A stretch of DNA of 64,000 nt from Leptasterias polaris. Taxonomy: Eukaryota > Echinodermata > Asteroidea > Forcipulatida > Asteriidae. The position numbers and the translations under genes are program-made. This document shows positions 23,970 through 35,634 of the stretch, piece after piece; the first letter of the stretch is position 1; each line of letters begins with the position of its first letter. Below the pieces are notes generated by a model. The model searched no databases. It was not told the DNA's origin and saw only the letters and a list, made by a program, of their open reading frames with translations. The stretch is taken from contig JAZGTN010000009.1 in NCBI GenBank assembly GCA_037783415.1, forward strand, positions 15,190,001 to 15,254,000. Direction: 5' to 3'.

Positions 23970-24430
23970 CTAAATGTGTTCACCTATTCTAGCTCTTAGT
24001 CTTAGCTTGCCTTGCGTGTTTTGGATGTTCAAACAAACGATCTTTTAAAAATATATTTCAAACAATAATTGTGCGACTTACTCCGAAATACTTTCCGCGA
24101 TGTGTGCCAGGCGCCGCCATTTTGGAATGATCCAATCATGCCAATCAAAATACCATGTCATCGGCCAGCTGGTGGGCGGAGCGAGGGTGCGAACATTTCA
24201 ATGGTTGCTTTACTTATACGCTCCTCCCACAGTCTGGCCGGCCGATGACGTCGTAGTTTGATTGGCATGATTGGGGTCATTCCAAAATGGCGGCGCCCGG
24301 TACTCATCGCGGAAAATAATTCGGAGTATAAAAGTTGCACAATTATTGTTTGAAATATCCTATTGAAAAGTTATTTGTTTGAATATTCAAAACACACAAG
24401 GCAAGCTAAGGGCTAGGTGAACACATTTAG
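23970..24430. mobile_element. 461-bp foldback element with about 200-bp TIRs
   Basis: The outer ends are CTAAATGTGTTCACCTA and its complement. Further paired blocks inward are AGCTTGCCTTG / CAAGGCAAGCT, TTTCAAACAATAATTGTGC / GCACAATTATTGTTTGAAA, CGCCGCCATTTTGGAATGA / TCATTCCAAAATGGCGGCG and CATCGGCC / GGCCGATG. The arms are nearly continuous, leaving a spacer of about 60 bp. No target duplication could be assigned. Confidence 0.85.
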
Positions 24431-25935
24431 TTGACACAAGTTCTAAAAATTACCGTTTGATCAGGTACTCGCGCTCAAAACAAGTGTTGGGTACCACCAG
24501 TGAATCCGCTTCTTGGCTCAAGCGAATTCGGGCTGTATGCCAGCGATTTCTGTCTGCAGGCAGTTCATGTCATGTGCTATTGCGTGGGATCGATCCGGGG
24601 TACCGTAGATGGCCGGGCACGTTGCGTACGACTACGAGCGTAGCGGTACACAAAACAAAACGTAAAATATCGACCTCTTGCATGTTTACTTTAAAATCTT
24701 TGCTTTGCAAAATTGTTTCAGCTTATTTGGAATAAATATATTCGTTTTAGATTGTTAAACACAGATAATGTGTAAGTTTCATAAAAAATGAATAAACGGG
24801 GGGGGGGGGGGGGGAAAGAAAAAAAAACCCGACCCGAGATTTCAGCATTTTTGGGTCGGTCGCGGAGGGCAACTCAACATGTTTTTGTTTTTTGGCCTAA
24901 TAAGCTTTGAGTGGTAGAGAAAAGTCCCCCGTTTCTTGCCTGAGTAAAAAATAACTGCTCCAAGTGTGATCTATGGAAAACGTTAACTTTCTCAACTCCT
25001 AAATGTAGAACACAATACTCAACTAAAAACAGCATATGTAACTAAACATGAAAATGGCATGTGAAAAAAACATGTACAATACATTCATGTGTGACTGAAG
25101 CTAAGGGGGTCAAAAAGGTTACAGTTCTTATAGAACGCCTGATGGTACAACACGAGTTAATAATTATAAACAAGTCGATATGGCATGCCTGATGGTGCAT
25201 AAATACATACATGTCGCTACAACATTAACCCATGTGCATGTACAAGTAGCTTGGTGTATTGACTGATGCGAGACTTTTACCTACATTATTGTGCTAATGA
25301 AACGTTAACATTCTTAGCAACTGTATATTTAAAGAGAGTTTTTTGTGTAAACGCAGGAAGGGCTTGTGCTATACGCCATGAAAAATTAGTCAACAGTACA
25401 CTATGCAATTTTTTTCAAAGTACAACTGTTCACAATAGTTGTGCAACCAACGGTTGCCCCCAAAAACTAGTAGGCTTAATACAAAAAGTTATTAAAAGCA
25501 CACTAATCACTCAATCATTTCTATAATTTAGGTAAGAGAAAACAAATTATTGAAGTAGCCGTTTAATAAACCTTGGCAGGATTGTTACATGGGGGATGAA
25601 ATTAGCACATAAGCTGCAAAATGTATGTAGCCGAAACCACTGCCTGAGAATACTTGTTACAACTTAGCTACAATAGCGCCCTCGATCAATAGACATAACA
25701 AAGTTCTCTGGGTTTAACAGTAGGAAGAATTGCATTAAAATTTCTCACTTTAGGGTTGTTTACGAAGCTCTTAAAAGGACATAGATGAAAACAATTCGGG
25801 GGAAACTTCATTCGAACGAAATTAAGCTCCGGTCGACCTAAATAAAAAAAAATCTTCATTTGAACGGGAAAATTTCACGCATAACTTACATGGTATAAAG
25901 ATAGTCATGGTGGAAAACTCCCTCTGAATTTGTTT
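24431..25935. other. unrecognised non-coding stretch
   Basis: It includes a G-run of about 16 at 24799-24814 followed by A-runs. A 92-codon open frame (24457-24735) has no recognisable domain. Nothing else could be supported. Confidence 0.4.
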
Positions 25936-25937
25936 AG

Positions 25938-27456
25938 GGGTTTCGGCCTGGGGAAGCCGAAACGCCCATTGTTTTCGTCGAGATTCATTTTTTCGGGGTG
26001 CCTATTGTTTTCGTCGAGATTCCTTTTTTTATTTGTATTATTATTTTATTTCTTAACGGCCTTTTTCTCATAGGTTTATACACGGATTTTGTTTTGGGAT
26101 AATCTTAGATTTAACAATTTCCGATCGTTACAGTTTAAATACCAAATTGTAGGCTATAACTTAACTTAGTTTCTCTAATCTTGACGTCACCATTGCGTCA
26201 GTCTTACCTGTTTTATAGATGTTTTCAAATTTGTGGCGAGCGGACGGCGAGCGGACGACTTCGTCATTTTCGATGCCGACCTGCCATGCTATTCCTTATG
26301 TACACGTTAAAAAGCATGTAACGCGGCACGGAATTCACGTAATTTCCAATCAAGTCGACAAATTAATGAAAGTCCAAACACAAAAATCAGTCTATAGCTG
26401 CACCATTTCCTAATAAATAATGTTTTATTCAAGTTTTTTCCCCTTGTGTTGACGATATTTAAGTTTTTCTGGTCGTCTCTCGGTTACATGTCGACTTGAC
26501 CATTCCCCTACCCGATGTAAAAGTCCGAGTATCAGCCCAGACGTAAACATTTAAACACAATAGGGCGCTAAACAAGTTTACCATAAATATTTCACGGTGC
26601 TATGTCTCTGCGGCCAACCTTATAAGCACCATATCTCAAGAATTACACAATGACTCCTTGGGCATTGGAGATTAGCCTTGGGTAACCGTGACCCAATGTT
26701 GACCTTTACTTCCGGGTCAACCGGAAGTGGGACCATATCTCAAGTACTACACAACAAATTTTCCAACTTTGTTTTCAGTTTTAGACTCCTTGGGCATGGG
26801 AGATTAGCCTTGAGTAACCGTGACCCCATGTTGACCTTTACTTCTGGGTTTGCGGAAGTGGGACCATATCTCAAGAATTATACAGCCGATTTAAAACTTG
26901 TTTTCAGTTAAAGACTCCTTGGGCATTGGAGATTAGCGTTGGGTAACCTTGACCCCATGTTGACCTTTACCTATAGTCAACCGGGAGTGGGACCATGTCT
27001 CAAGAACTAAACAACCGATTTTCAAACTTTTTTTCAGTTATAGACTCCTTGGGCATGGGAGATCATCCTTGGGTAACCGTGACCCCATGTTGACCTTTAT
27101 TTCTGGTTTAAAAGCTCCTTTCGATTCAGTATCAGAATGAAGATTAGGTTTAGGTTTTTAGGCAGACTTAAGTGAAAAGGGGCCTGTCAAAGGTCAGGAG
27201 TCTTCTATCTTGAAACCAGACCAATTTTAAAGCTTCGAAGCACTTAATCGAAGCAAAAGTCATTATTTTTGTGCAGTCTACTAGCTTATGACACATTTGA
27301 CATTTTATTAAAAAACACGACCCTCGATTTAACCTTTTCTTCCGGTTCAGACAGGAGGTTCAATTAAAAATAAAAAAAAACGCAATTTCCTGAACCACAT
27401 GTCGTAGAGTCATAATTCTTTGTTTTATATTTTTGTTCCACCAACCGAAACCCCTC
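25938..27456. mobile_element. possible TIR element with AGGGGTTTCGG ends
   Basis: AGGGGTTTCGG near 25938 is matched by CCGAAACCCCT ending near 27456. The tandem array 26618-27115 lies inside. Only 11 bp of terminal repeat and no target duplication were seen, so this is tentative. Confidence 0.35.
26618..27115. repeat. tandem array of about 132-bp units
   Basis: About 3.7 copies. Each unit contains ACTCCTTGGGCATNGGAGAT, GGTAACCGTGACCC, ATGTTGACCTTTA, CGGAAGTGGGACCAT and TCTCAAGAA. The spacing between successive ACTCCTTGGGCAT blocks is 126-138 bp (26652, 26788, 26910, 27042). Open frames across it are artefacts. Confidence 0.9.
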
Positions 27457-27484
27457 TGTGTTCGTTTTTACGAACGCCTGATCT

Positions 27485-27715
27485 CTAGTTTTACATGAAA
27501 TGCTAAAGTTTTTGAGAAATTAGTGAAACATTGTTCTCGCGAGTCAAAAACTCAATGTTTGAAAACAGTGAAAACATTTAAGGATTGTTTCCACTTGTTT
27601 TCTCCTGACTCCATTGACTGATTTAGCTCAAACGTTCACATGTTTGTTATGTCATGTATATGTTGGGTCACATCAAGTGTGGATACTGGTCGTTAACAGT
27701 TACCAATGCCACACA
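27485..27715. mobile_element. MITE family 1 fragment (diverged)
   Basis: Contains TTTGAGAAATTAGTGAAACA, TTAGCTCAAACGTTCACATG, TTTGTTATGTCATGTATATG and GTTACCAAT, matching family 1 in order. The terminal repeats are eroded. Confidence 0.6.
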
Positions 27716-28239
27716 TGTGCTGAGCTCTGTCGGTGCTCTAAAAATAATTGCCTTTAATATTTAAGTTTTAGGTGTACCTTTGGTACTCGCTTGTTTTTTA
27801 TTTAAATGTACTACCTTCCAGGTTTTGGTTACTGTAGGGTTTAAGTTTACTCAGGATGTGGTTTTTACACGAGAGGAATGGGTCGCTTTTTCTGTTCGGA
27901 TTTTTATATTACCTATTTGTCTTCTTTCCCTTTTTAGAATTTGGCGCTATGTATGTTATCATTTGTAGTATCATTAGACTGACCATTAATTGTTTACAAA
28001 TTATTTGGAAACATAATCGTCGAATATTTTTCATTTGACTTTTGAAACTACTAATAGATTGAAGGGTATACTCAGGATAACACAAGTTTTCAGAATACAA
28101 GTTGTGATAACACAAGTCTTATGTGTTTATTTGTTTATTTGTTTATTTTTTTCGGGGAGGCAAATACGTAGAATAGATATTTAACATATCGAGCCGTTCC
28201 TTTGAGCCTTTTTCAATATTACTGTTTCTTCAATCTCAT

Positions 28240-28600
28240 CCCAGGTAGCAAGCCCATATGGGCCCCATATGGGTCCCATATGGGCCCCATATGGGTCCCA
28301 TATGGGCCAGAATATGGGCCCCCATGTGGAGATAACCCATATGGGGCCCTGTGGATCCTGCACCCGGGATTCATATGGGGCCCATATGGGATGGCCCATA
28401 ACCCATATGGATCCCATATTCTGGCCCATATGGGGCCCATATGGGTTGTCCCAGATAACCCATCTGGGATACATCTGGGCCCATCTGGGTTATCCCATAT
28501 GGGCATTACCTGGGATTTGTATGGGCAATATGAGGGTCCCATGTGGGTAGCGTACATATGGGGCCCATGTGGGGCCCATATGGGCCAGCCCAGATAGCCT
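28240..28600. repeat. left subterminal CCCATATGGG array
   Basis: About 20 full or near copies of CCCATATGGG, irregularly spaced, beginning right at the transposon tip. Smaller traces (TACCCATATGGG) recur at 28990-29040. These are probably transposase or THAP binding sites. Long open frames on both strands (for example 28202-28597) come from stop-poor palindromes and are not genes. Confidence 0.9.
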
Positions 28601-28740
28601 TATAATATATTCAAGTAATTATTTAATGATAAGTCTAATTATATGAACGATTACATGTATAGTAATCTACAATACCACTAAATACAAACTATATTACTCA
28701 TTTATAATATGGCGTATAAGTATATACCTTTCCCTACTTG
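28601..28740. repeat. inner junction segment shared with the 58.5-kb array element
   Basis: The segment that follows the palindromic array (AAGTAATTATTTAATG, then ATTACATGTATA, ATCTACAATACCAC, AAATACAAACTATAT, TAATATGGC) matches 58510-58632 nearly base for base. It links two elements whose palindromes differ. Confidence 0.85.
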
Positions 28741-29164
28741 GCATGTATTATATATATAGTCCACAAACTGAAGACCTACAGTCATGGTTAACATGTCAAT
28801 GTCATTATTTGAATTAGCTTGTTTTAAATGAAAGCGTCTAAATGTAATTTTTATGTATGTATTTTTCTTATAGACGAATATCTTACACAAAAGTACAAAA
28901 ACTACTTTACACAGCTAAATTTCACTAAATTGTTTTTAAAAATTATCAAAAACACACTACTTCAATGCCCTGTTCCATAAATTTGCATATTGTCAATATG
29001 GGTTTGCCCAGGTCTTACCCATATCGTACCCATATGGGTCTTTGCATATTCTAACCCCAAAGTTTGCTTAGGTCGTGCTTATAGGATAACCAAATGAACC
29101 TTTTCATATCAATGCACACAAGGGATTGCTTAAAGGTAATTCCTATTCTGATGTGGGCCTTTCC
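28741..29164. other. transposon interior, non-coding
   Basis: AT-rich DNA between the left array and the transposase promoter, with isolated CCCATATNG remnants at 28990-29040. Confidence 0.5.
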
Positions 29165-29235
29165 ATAATGGGAGACTTTCCATTCTCCCTAAGTCACCGA
29201 GAGAGGGCGCTCATTACCGGGTAATTACTCTAGAC
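29165..29235 (+). promoter_or_regulatory. upstream module of transposase gene (mirrored copy at 35438-35500)
   Basis: AATGGGAGACTTTC, then a GAGAGGGCGC-like block, then TACCGGGTAA lie 90-150 bp upstream of the transposase start. The same three blocks in the same order lie upstream of the minus-strand YqaJ gene. Because it sits at the same relative place in both genes, a shared promoter or regulator site is the likely meaning. The alternative is a remnant of longer terminal inverted repeats. Confidence 0.6.
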
Positions 29236-29319
29236 AAAAATGGCGTCTTGATTCTTTGTTTACACTTACGTATCGACGAAGGTTTTCGACTTTGTATAAC
29301 TTGCTTCTCAAATCAAATT

Positions 29320-31561
29320 ATGCCTAATACTGGGTGTGCGGTGCCGCAGTGTGTGGGAAGAAGTGGATATGAATTTCCAAAGGAAAGAAAGAGGTGCAAT
29401 GCTTGGCGAGTGGCCATAAGACGAGTGAACGATGACACAGGACGATCATGGTGGCCATTGCTTAGTGATGTCGTCTGCGCAGAACACTTCACAACATCAG
29501 ACTATCAGCAGTTTGAAAAGTCCGGTAAGTTACTTAATTTGTCGAGATTTAGGCCTTGACTGGCCTCCCATACTCTGACTCAAACATTTATGCGAAGTAG
29601 GCCTTTTAAAGCTTTCTAACCTTCATAACATTTCAATTTTTACACCATCCAAAATTGACTAGAGAGTCTATATAGACTAAAGAAGAGTACTATAAGTAGG
29701 CAGGCCTGTTAGTGTAGTGTTAATGTTACTTGTATAATGTATTATTTATCCCGATGCAAAATTAACATCTATTGTATAATGTAGTTGTAATTTGTCCAGG
29801 GCAGGGGTAAACATTGTACTGTAGGCCTATAGCTATGTAACGTTAGGCCTATGGTGGCTATAATAATGTAAAAAAAGAACCATTATTTCTACCCATTTTT
29901 TCAAAGTTTGGCCTAGTTTGGCCTTTGGGTTTGTTCCTAATCCTCAGATTTGTCCGGGTTTTTTTTTCTTCAAATCTCACCACACAGGCTGAGTTTACTG
30001 CTAAATTTTTGAGAGCCACATTTTAAATTTGTTGATGCATGAGCATGACTTTGGTTTACATACATGTATGAATATCACCGTTTTGTTACCTAGAATATGA
30101 AATCTGCATGCAGGGATTTACCCCTGTGCCTCTCGTCCACAGTGTACACGTTAGCAGCCCTGATTAATGTGAGTGCGCCATTCACCTCCCATCAGCACTT
30201 TGGAATGGCTATGCCAGATATTGCTGTCGTTATTATAATTATTGATTACCCTTTTAACTGCAATATTTGCATAATTTTATGAAAATATGCAAACAAAGAT
30301 GTAAATAAACTGTCCATTTACAATTTCTTTACACTTTATTTTTTTGGTCAGGTCTAAAATTGCAACGAAGGAGGCTGAAACCAGATGCTGTTCCTAGCCA
30401 GTTCTCATGGACAAAGCAACCAACTTCAGCAGATGTCTCAAGGACAAAACGCTATACAGAACGCTGTGTAAAGAGAGAGGGTACCTGTGAGGGTTCTGAT
30501 GAGTTGTCTATGGATGTTGATGTTAACTGTGATCTGGACATTGCAATGGCGGTAAATGTGAACAGTGAAAATGAAAAAGTACATAACCAGGCCATCCAGA
30601 CAGACCTGCAAGAGACCCTGTCAACATCAGTCTCCACACATACACAGACGGAATCTGAGACGAAGGTACAGGGATTTACTATTCATGACTTCAAGAATGA
30701 CCCCAAAGGAGTACACTACTACACAGGGCTTCAAGACTATCTCAACTTTATGGATGTACTTGCTTCACTAGGACCATGTGCTTTCGAGTTAACATATGTA
30801 AATGGTAAAAGGCCCTCCTTATCTGTGCCAGATCAACTATTTTTGACTATAATTAAATGTAGGAGATATACAGCCAATTTTCAATTAAGTCGAATGTTTA
30901 AGGTCAGTGAATCAGAGGTATACACTGTATTTGCAACATGGATTAGATGTATGCATATTCAGTGGAGAGAGATTGATATCTGGGCAGATAGAGACATGGT
31001 CTTCTTTTATGCTCCATCTGATTTCAAGACCAAGTTTCCAAGCACTCGGAGTATCCTTGATGGCTTTGAGTTCCCAGTTAAGAAGCCCAAGGCACCTGCT
31101 GCCCAGCAGGTAACATTTTCAACATACAAAAACCGTAACACTGCTAAGGCACTGGTTGGTATAACACCAGGAGGTTTAATGTCCTATATGTCTGGTGCAT
31201 ATGGAGGTTCGACCAGTGACAGACAGATCATTGAGAGGAGTGGATTAATAAATAAAGTCAACAAAGGTGATTCAATAATGGCTGATAAAGGTTTTGATGT
31301 ACAGGACTTGTTTGCACCAGTGGATGTAACAGTCAACATTCCTACTTTTTCAAGAACAAAAACAGAATGACAGGTCAATCTGTTGTAAGAGATAGAAAAA
31401 TATCTAGCAAAAGAGTTCATGTTGAAAGGATAATTGGACTTGGGAAAACATATAAAATATTGACGCAGCCACTGAATCACACTGAGACAATTCTCTCCTC
31501 AGACATTGCATTTATTTGTTTTATGCTTGTTAATTTCAGGAAATGTATTGTTTCAAGATAG
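29320..31561 (+). CDS. THAP domain + DDE_Tnp_4 transposase of the ISL2EU element (frameshifted)
   Basis: Exon 1 is 29320-29524 with donor CCG-GTAAGT. Exon 2 starts at 30352 after TTGGTCAG. The joint restores frame and completes the THAP zinc finger: C-VPQC near residue 7, WW and C-EHF around residues 44-55, and the closing AVP motif just after the splice. A low-complexity linker follows, then a helix-turn-helix-like region (LFLTIIKCRR, SRMFKVSESEVY). The DDE core comes next: first Asp in ILDGFEFP, second in GGSTSDRQ with ADKGF nearby, and the catalytic Glu in RVHVERIIG. The frame breaks at about 31348, where five T leave the frame and the stop at 31368 follows. The C-terminal 65 residues, including the Glu, continue in another frame to 31561. 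The start was chosen at 29320 because THAP domains sit at the very N-terminus. Role: DNA binding at the element ends and strand cleavage and transfer. About 470 residues if intact. Confidence 0.85.
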
Positions 31562-31564
31562 TCA

Positions 31565-32813
31565 TACTATACCTCTTAGGGCGAGAACAAACAAGTTACA
31601 TTTTCATTACATTTTATGCAATTACCATTGCAATTTTTTCAACAGAGAGGAGTATAAAATCCAAAATTGGAGAACACTTAAAAGTATTGGTATATTTATC
31701 ATGCAAGTTTGAACCAGAAAGCACTTCTTTGAATATGAATACATGTACATGTATATTCAATTTGTGAAACTTGGTGTCTGTAAATACTAATAGGCTTCAC
31801 CCGTACAGACCCTTACTTCCCTCATTCCCACAGGTTTTGATCTTGCCATGTGATTTTCCCCATCAAGACTTGTCAATCACAGCCTCAGGAATGATGACTC
31901 AAAATTGTACAACTAAAGTCCCATGAAGGATCCTTTATGCATACCAATTCCAGCACCCAGTATTGGTGATTGTATGCAGTATTATTTTGTTGACACAACT
32001 AATATTTGAACAGTGAATATTATGACGCTGTGTTTTAGGCACTGGGCATTTTTCAAAGTGCACTATACAACACAGCCAGTTAATGTTGTTCACTTGTACC
32101 CATGGTGATTTGTGATGAGGCTGCCCTAATAATAAACCATTTTATTAAATAAATAAATAAATATTTATGTCTTTTTAAATTAAATTATAAACATAACTGT
32201 TGTAAATATTTGAATAATAATCTTTTTATTTTTTATTATAATAAAACTGTACAGCATTGGTGATTCTAAAATTAAAACAATTAAATTAAATGAAAAAGAA
32301 TGGATCTCGTTCATGAATATGTATGAGGTATAATGATATCTATTAATCCATTGTTTGTGTACTAGTCCATCTAAACATGCATCCTCTACATTTTAGAATC
32401 AATGTGGGACTGTGGAGCTGTAATCACACAGTGCTTACTTATATAGGCCTACTGAAGGTTTAAAGAGGCCCTCTAAAGGTAAAATTAAGTTTTGTGATTC
32501 ACTCATTTTCCAATAGATAGAGCCCTTAATAAAATTGTGAAAACAATAACAAGCCTCTAACCTTACGTTAAGGTGGTTTCAAATGTCATTATAATTGATA
32601 CCATTTTAGTGCGAAATCTTTTAACACAGTGACATCACATTGTAAACAAACATGATAAGTGGGTCTGTAGAAACAAAATATGAAGCAATAGCCCATACAA
32701 TATTACTTGGAACAAAATAATTACACGCATCGGTTGAAATTAAGTCTACACGAGAACCACAGGCAATCAAGTAGATCTCAGGAATGAAAGTTTATTTTCA
32801 GCATCGTTGTCAT
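31565..32813. other. intergenic segment between the convergent transposon genes
   Basis: AT-rich, with AATAAA-type polyadenylation signals in both directions. AATAAACC and (AAATAA)n lie near 32132-32162 on plus. On minus, ATAAACTTTC near 32790 lies just past the YqaJ stop. No further gene was seen. Confidence 0.5.
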
Positions 32814-35331
32814 TTATTCCTCCATCTGTTTAGAACAAAATGTATACTTGTAAGTTTCCCTGTAAAAATACTTGTCCAACACTGCTTTCCTAAAGTGATG
32901 ATCGAAGAAGTACTGTAATTTTGTTGTTGCTTCTTCAATAAATGTGTTATTTCGTTGGATCCTCATTATGCTCACATCTTTAAATGTCCACACTATAAAA
33001 TCACACCATTGTCTGTTGGTGCAGAGCAGGTTCCCCTGAACCTGATAATAGTAGTTATGATTCTCCTTCAGAGCCATTTCACCAAAGTCATCGTATTTTA
33101 AGTAAGGTACATTTGCTGGAGATATTTCAAGATCTTTACAACTGTATGGACATTTCACCTCAATAATTCCATCTTTGCCTACAAGACCATCGGGGGAACA
33201 ACCCAAGAATGGGTGTTGTGCACATATGTGTATGCCACAACTGTCAACTTTTGTACCTGTTGCAGTGGAATAGTCTTTCACTGCAACAGACTCATATTTT
33301 TTTTCCATGTTCAGTGTATTTACTGGTGAAAGTCTCAGTACTGGCGAGCGATTGTGCCATTTTATTCAAATCTGTTCTGGGTCCTGCTTTACAAATTTTG
33401 CCATAGCTGGAGGCATGAAGGCGCTTTGCTCTCTCCTTTATCCACACTTTATTTGCACTCTGCACTCGTGTAGCCTCTTCAGCCATTGCACGTTTTTCCT
33501 CACTAATGGTTATCACATCTAACTCGTCAAGAAAGTATTCCTCATGAGTTTTCTGTAGATAATCATGGTCATTATTGATGGCTATGATGTTTGCTGGTGC
33601 ATATATTTGCCGGATTGGTAGATCATCTGCTGGAGAGTTGAGCCAAACACTCCTGAATAAATCTGGATATCCAGGCCTTTTTCTGAACTCCACTGGCCTT
33701 GGATCAAAGTTCTTAAGATCATGGAGGTTGTCTTTTTTGCGGAGTTTCAGGTCGCTCATCAAAACCGGTGAGCCAGTAAAAATATTTTGCTGATGAAATG
33801 TTTGCAGAACTTCAGTACATGTATCCTTTGTTATGATGCCCTCCCTTCTTTTCGAAAGAGCAAAGAGTACTAAAGCTACATGCTTGCAGTGAGCCTCCGG
33901 TCCCAAACCAACAGCGCATTCACACTGGGATTCTTCAACCACTCCATGTTTGTTTATCTTTATATCAACCTTATATGTCACCTTTGTTTTCATTACCGCA
34001 GAAACTCTGCCAACAATGTATGCAGTTTCATCTTGGCTGCAGTAGCGTACTGACTGCATAAATTTTCCTTGGTACAGTGCCTCTGTCTTCTCTTGCAAAT
34101 CTTGCCCATGAAGTTCATGAAAGGTTTTGATGTTATCTTTTGTTACTGATGGAATCTGAAAATTGACAATATGACAGTTGTGTAAAACAAAAATAAAATC
34201 AGCAGACCTTAAAATGAAACTGAAAAAAGAAAAAGAGATAAGCCATTGTTTTGCTATCCATACAAGAAAAACCACAGCACCTACCCGAGTGACTGGTAAC
34301 TTAAGACTTGGTTATCAACTAAATGATTAAGCAAATAGGAGACTTGTTGGCCTCAAAATTGTGTAAAGTCAAGTAAACATTTGATTCTCATTGCATAAAA
34401 TGACAAAATGTGCCAAAATGTAATAAAACACTTCCGGATTTGCATTAAAAAGGGAAAAGTGAAAGCAAGATACAAAGTAGAATTTAAAAATCCTTTTAAT
34501 ATAATATAATATAATAATAATAGTGGCTTCTTATATAGCGCTCATATCCGTCATTCAGTGACGCTCAAGGCGCTTCAACAGTCAGTATTTTCCTGCAAGG
34601 TATATAATTATGTGGAGCTACTTTTTGAAGTTTGAGACCTATTTCTTTACATAGCACCATGTAATGGTTTACAAGGTGCTGTGGCGCAATATGCAGCCAA
34701 TCAAACCAGGAACACCGGGGCAAACCCCTTCTCTTTTCGATAAGTGCACTGGGTTCTTTTACGTGCATTCACAACACACGGGACCAACGGCTTTACGTCC
34801 CATCCGAAGGACGGGTGTGCCTTAATAAATAATACATACCTTACTGTCTGTGTTTATGTCCTTGTAATCTGTTGGTTTAGGTGTTGTCATCTGAAATCCG
34901 ACTTCATCATCACATTGTTGGATATGTCCAAAGTTGAAATTTCTGTCATAACTTTCAAGTCTGAAATCAAAGCAGTTAGATAAACAAGATTTGTAAAAGG
35001 CTAACCCTAGACTAGAGTATTACTACTAGTAGTACTACTAGGTAGCAATAACATATGCCTCAGTTGAACTTTGAAGCACTTGCATGGGTTGGAAACGAAA
35101 CCATTCCATGACTTGGCTATCGATATAGTGAATGGAGCAGCAACGATCATCTGTCGGCAGCCACGGAAGATTTGGTTTATAAAATAAGGATGATGTTGGG
35201 AGAACCAAATAAACCTACCTGGTGACAAGTTCATGTTTTCTTCCTGACTGTTTAGCATTTCTCTTCTTCAGCTCTGCCCTGAGATATTTCAATGACATCG
35301 AGCCATAATCACGATTAGCTGAAGTAGCCAT
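32814..35331 (-). CDS. SAP-SWIM-YqaJ nuclease-like protein of the ISL2EU element (frameshifted)
   Basis: Three exons are readable: 35331-35219 (ends ACCAG-GTAGGT), 34960-34840 (ends AGTAAG-GTATGT) and 34155-32814. Phases agree across both introns. A SAP DNA-binding helix pair (SLKYLRAELKKRN, KHELVTRL) spans the first splice. A SWIM zinc finger follows (CECAVGLGPEAHCKH). The C-terminal domain is YqaJ/lambda-exonuclease-like, with ASSYGKI, CSPDG, IEVKCPYS and YYYQVQGNL. The acidic D and the E-K pair are the metal-binding core of this fold. The frame shifts at about 33292-33300, where a run of eight A (coding strand) puts the YqaJ half out of register. If in frame the protein would be about 520 residues. 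It runs convergent to the transposase, and it probably processes DNA ends during transposition or repair, which is inferred. A SINE-like repeat sits in its second intron. Confidence 0.85.
34520..34818. mobile_element. SINE-like dispersed repeat inside an intron of the YqaJ gene
   Basis: TATATAGCGCTCATATC, TCAAGGCGCTTC, GTTCTTTTACGTGC and ACGTCCCATCCGAAGGACG are the hallmarks of a short repeat I recall from many marine invertebrate genomes. It is preceded by an ATAAT-rich tract (34504-34522), as often seen at SINE ends. The family name was not verified. Confidence 0.6.
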
Positions 35332-35437
35332 ATCGTAGTGCAGATCAAGAACAGGCCATCGGATGTGTGTGTTTGTATTGTAGTGTACACGGACGACGTC
35401 GTACGGTCGTCGTATCGTGAAATTTCCCGCGCGATAA

Positions 35438-35500
35438 ATTTTACCCGGTAGGTCTGCTGCCCTCTATCGACAAAGATCTCAGAAAGTCTCCCATTAATGT
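35438..35500 (-). promoter_or_regulatory. upstream module of YqaJ gene (mirror of 29165-29235)
   Basis: Read on the minus strand: AATGGGAGACTTTC, then ATAGAGGGC, then TACCGGGTAA. It lies 110-170 bp before the ATG at 35331, the same distance and order as in front of the transposase. Confidence 0.6.
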
Positions 35501-35634
35501 TTCATCCAAGTTTGTCCGGGGGAAATTACAAAATCCATTGGAAGGGTCATAAACCCTTGGGCTTGCTACACTAGACAATTCTATTCTAAACTTTAATACT
35601 AACCCCGTAATGGCCGAGGTCTTTCTTTGATTTA

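Noticed and set aside
28202..28597. Long open frames on both strands across the CCCATATGGG array (also 35720-36354 and the minus-strand counterparts)
   Set aside because: They exist because the palindromic repeat lacks stops in several frames; all frames give the same repetitive peptide and no initiation or domain signal is present.
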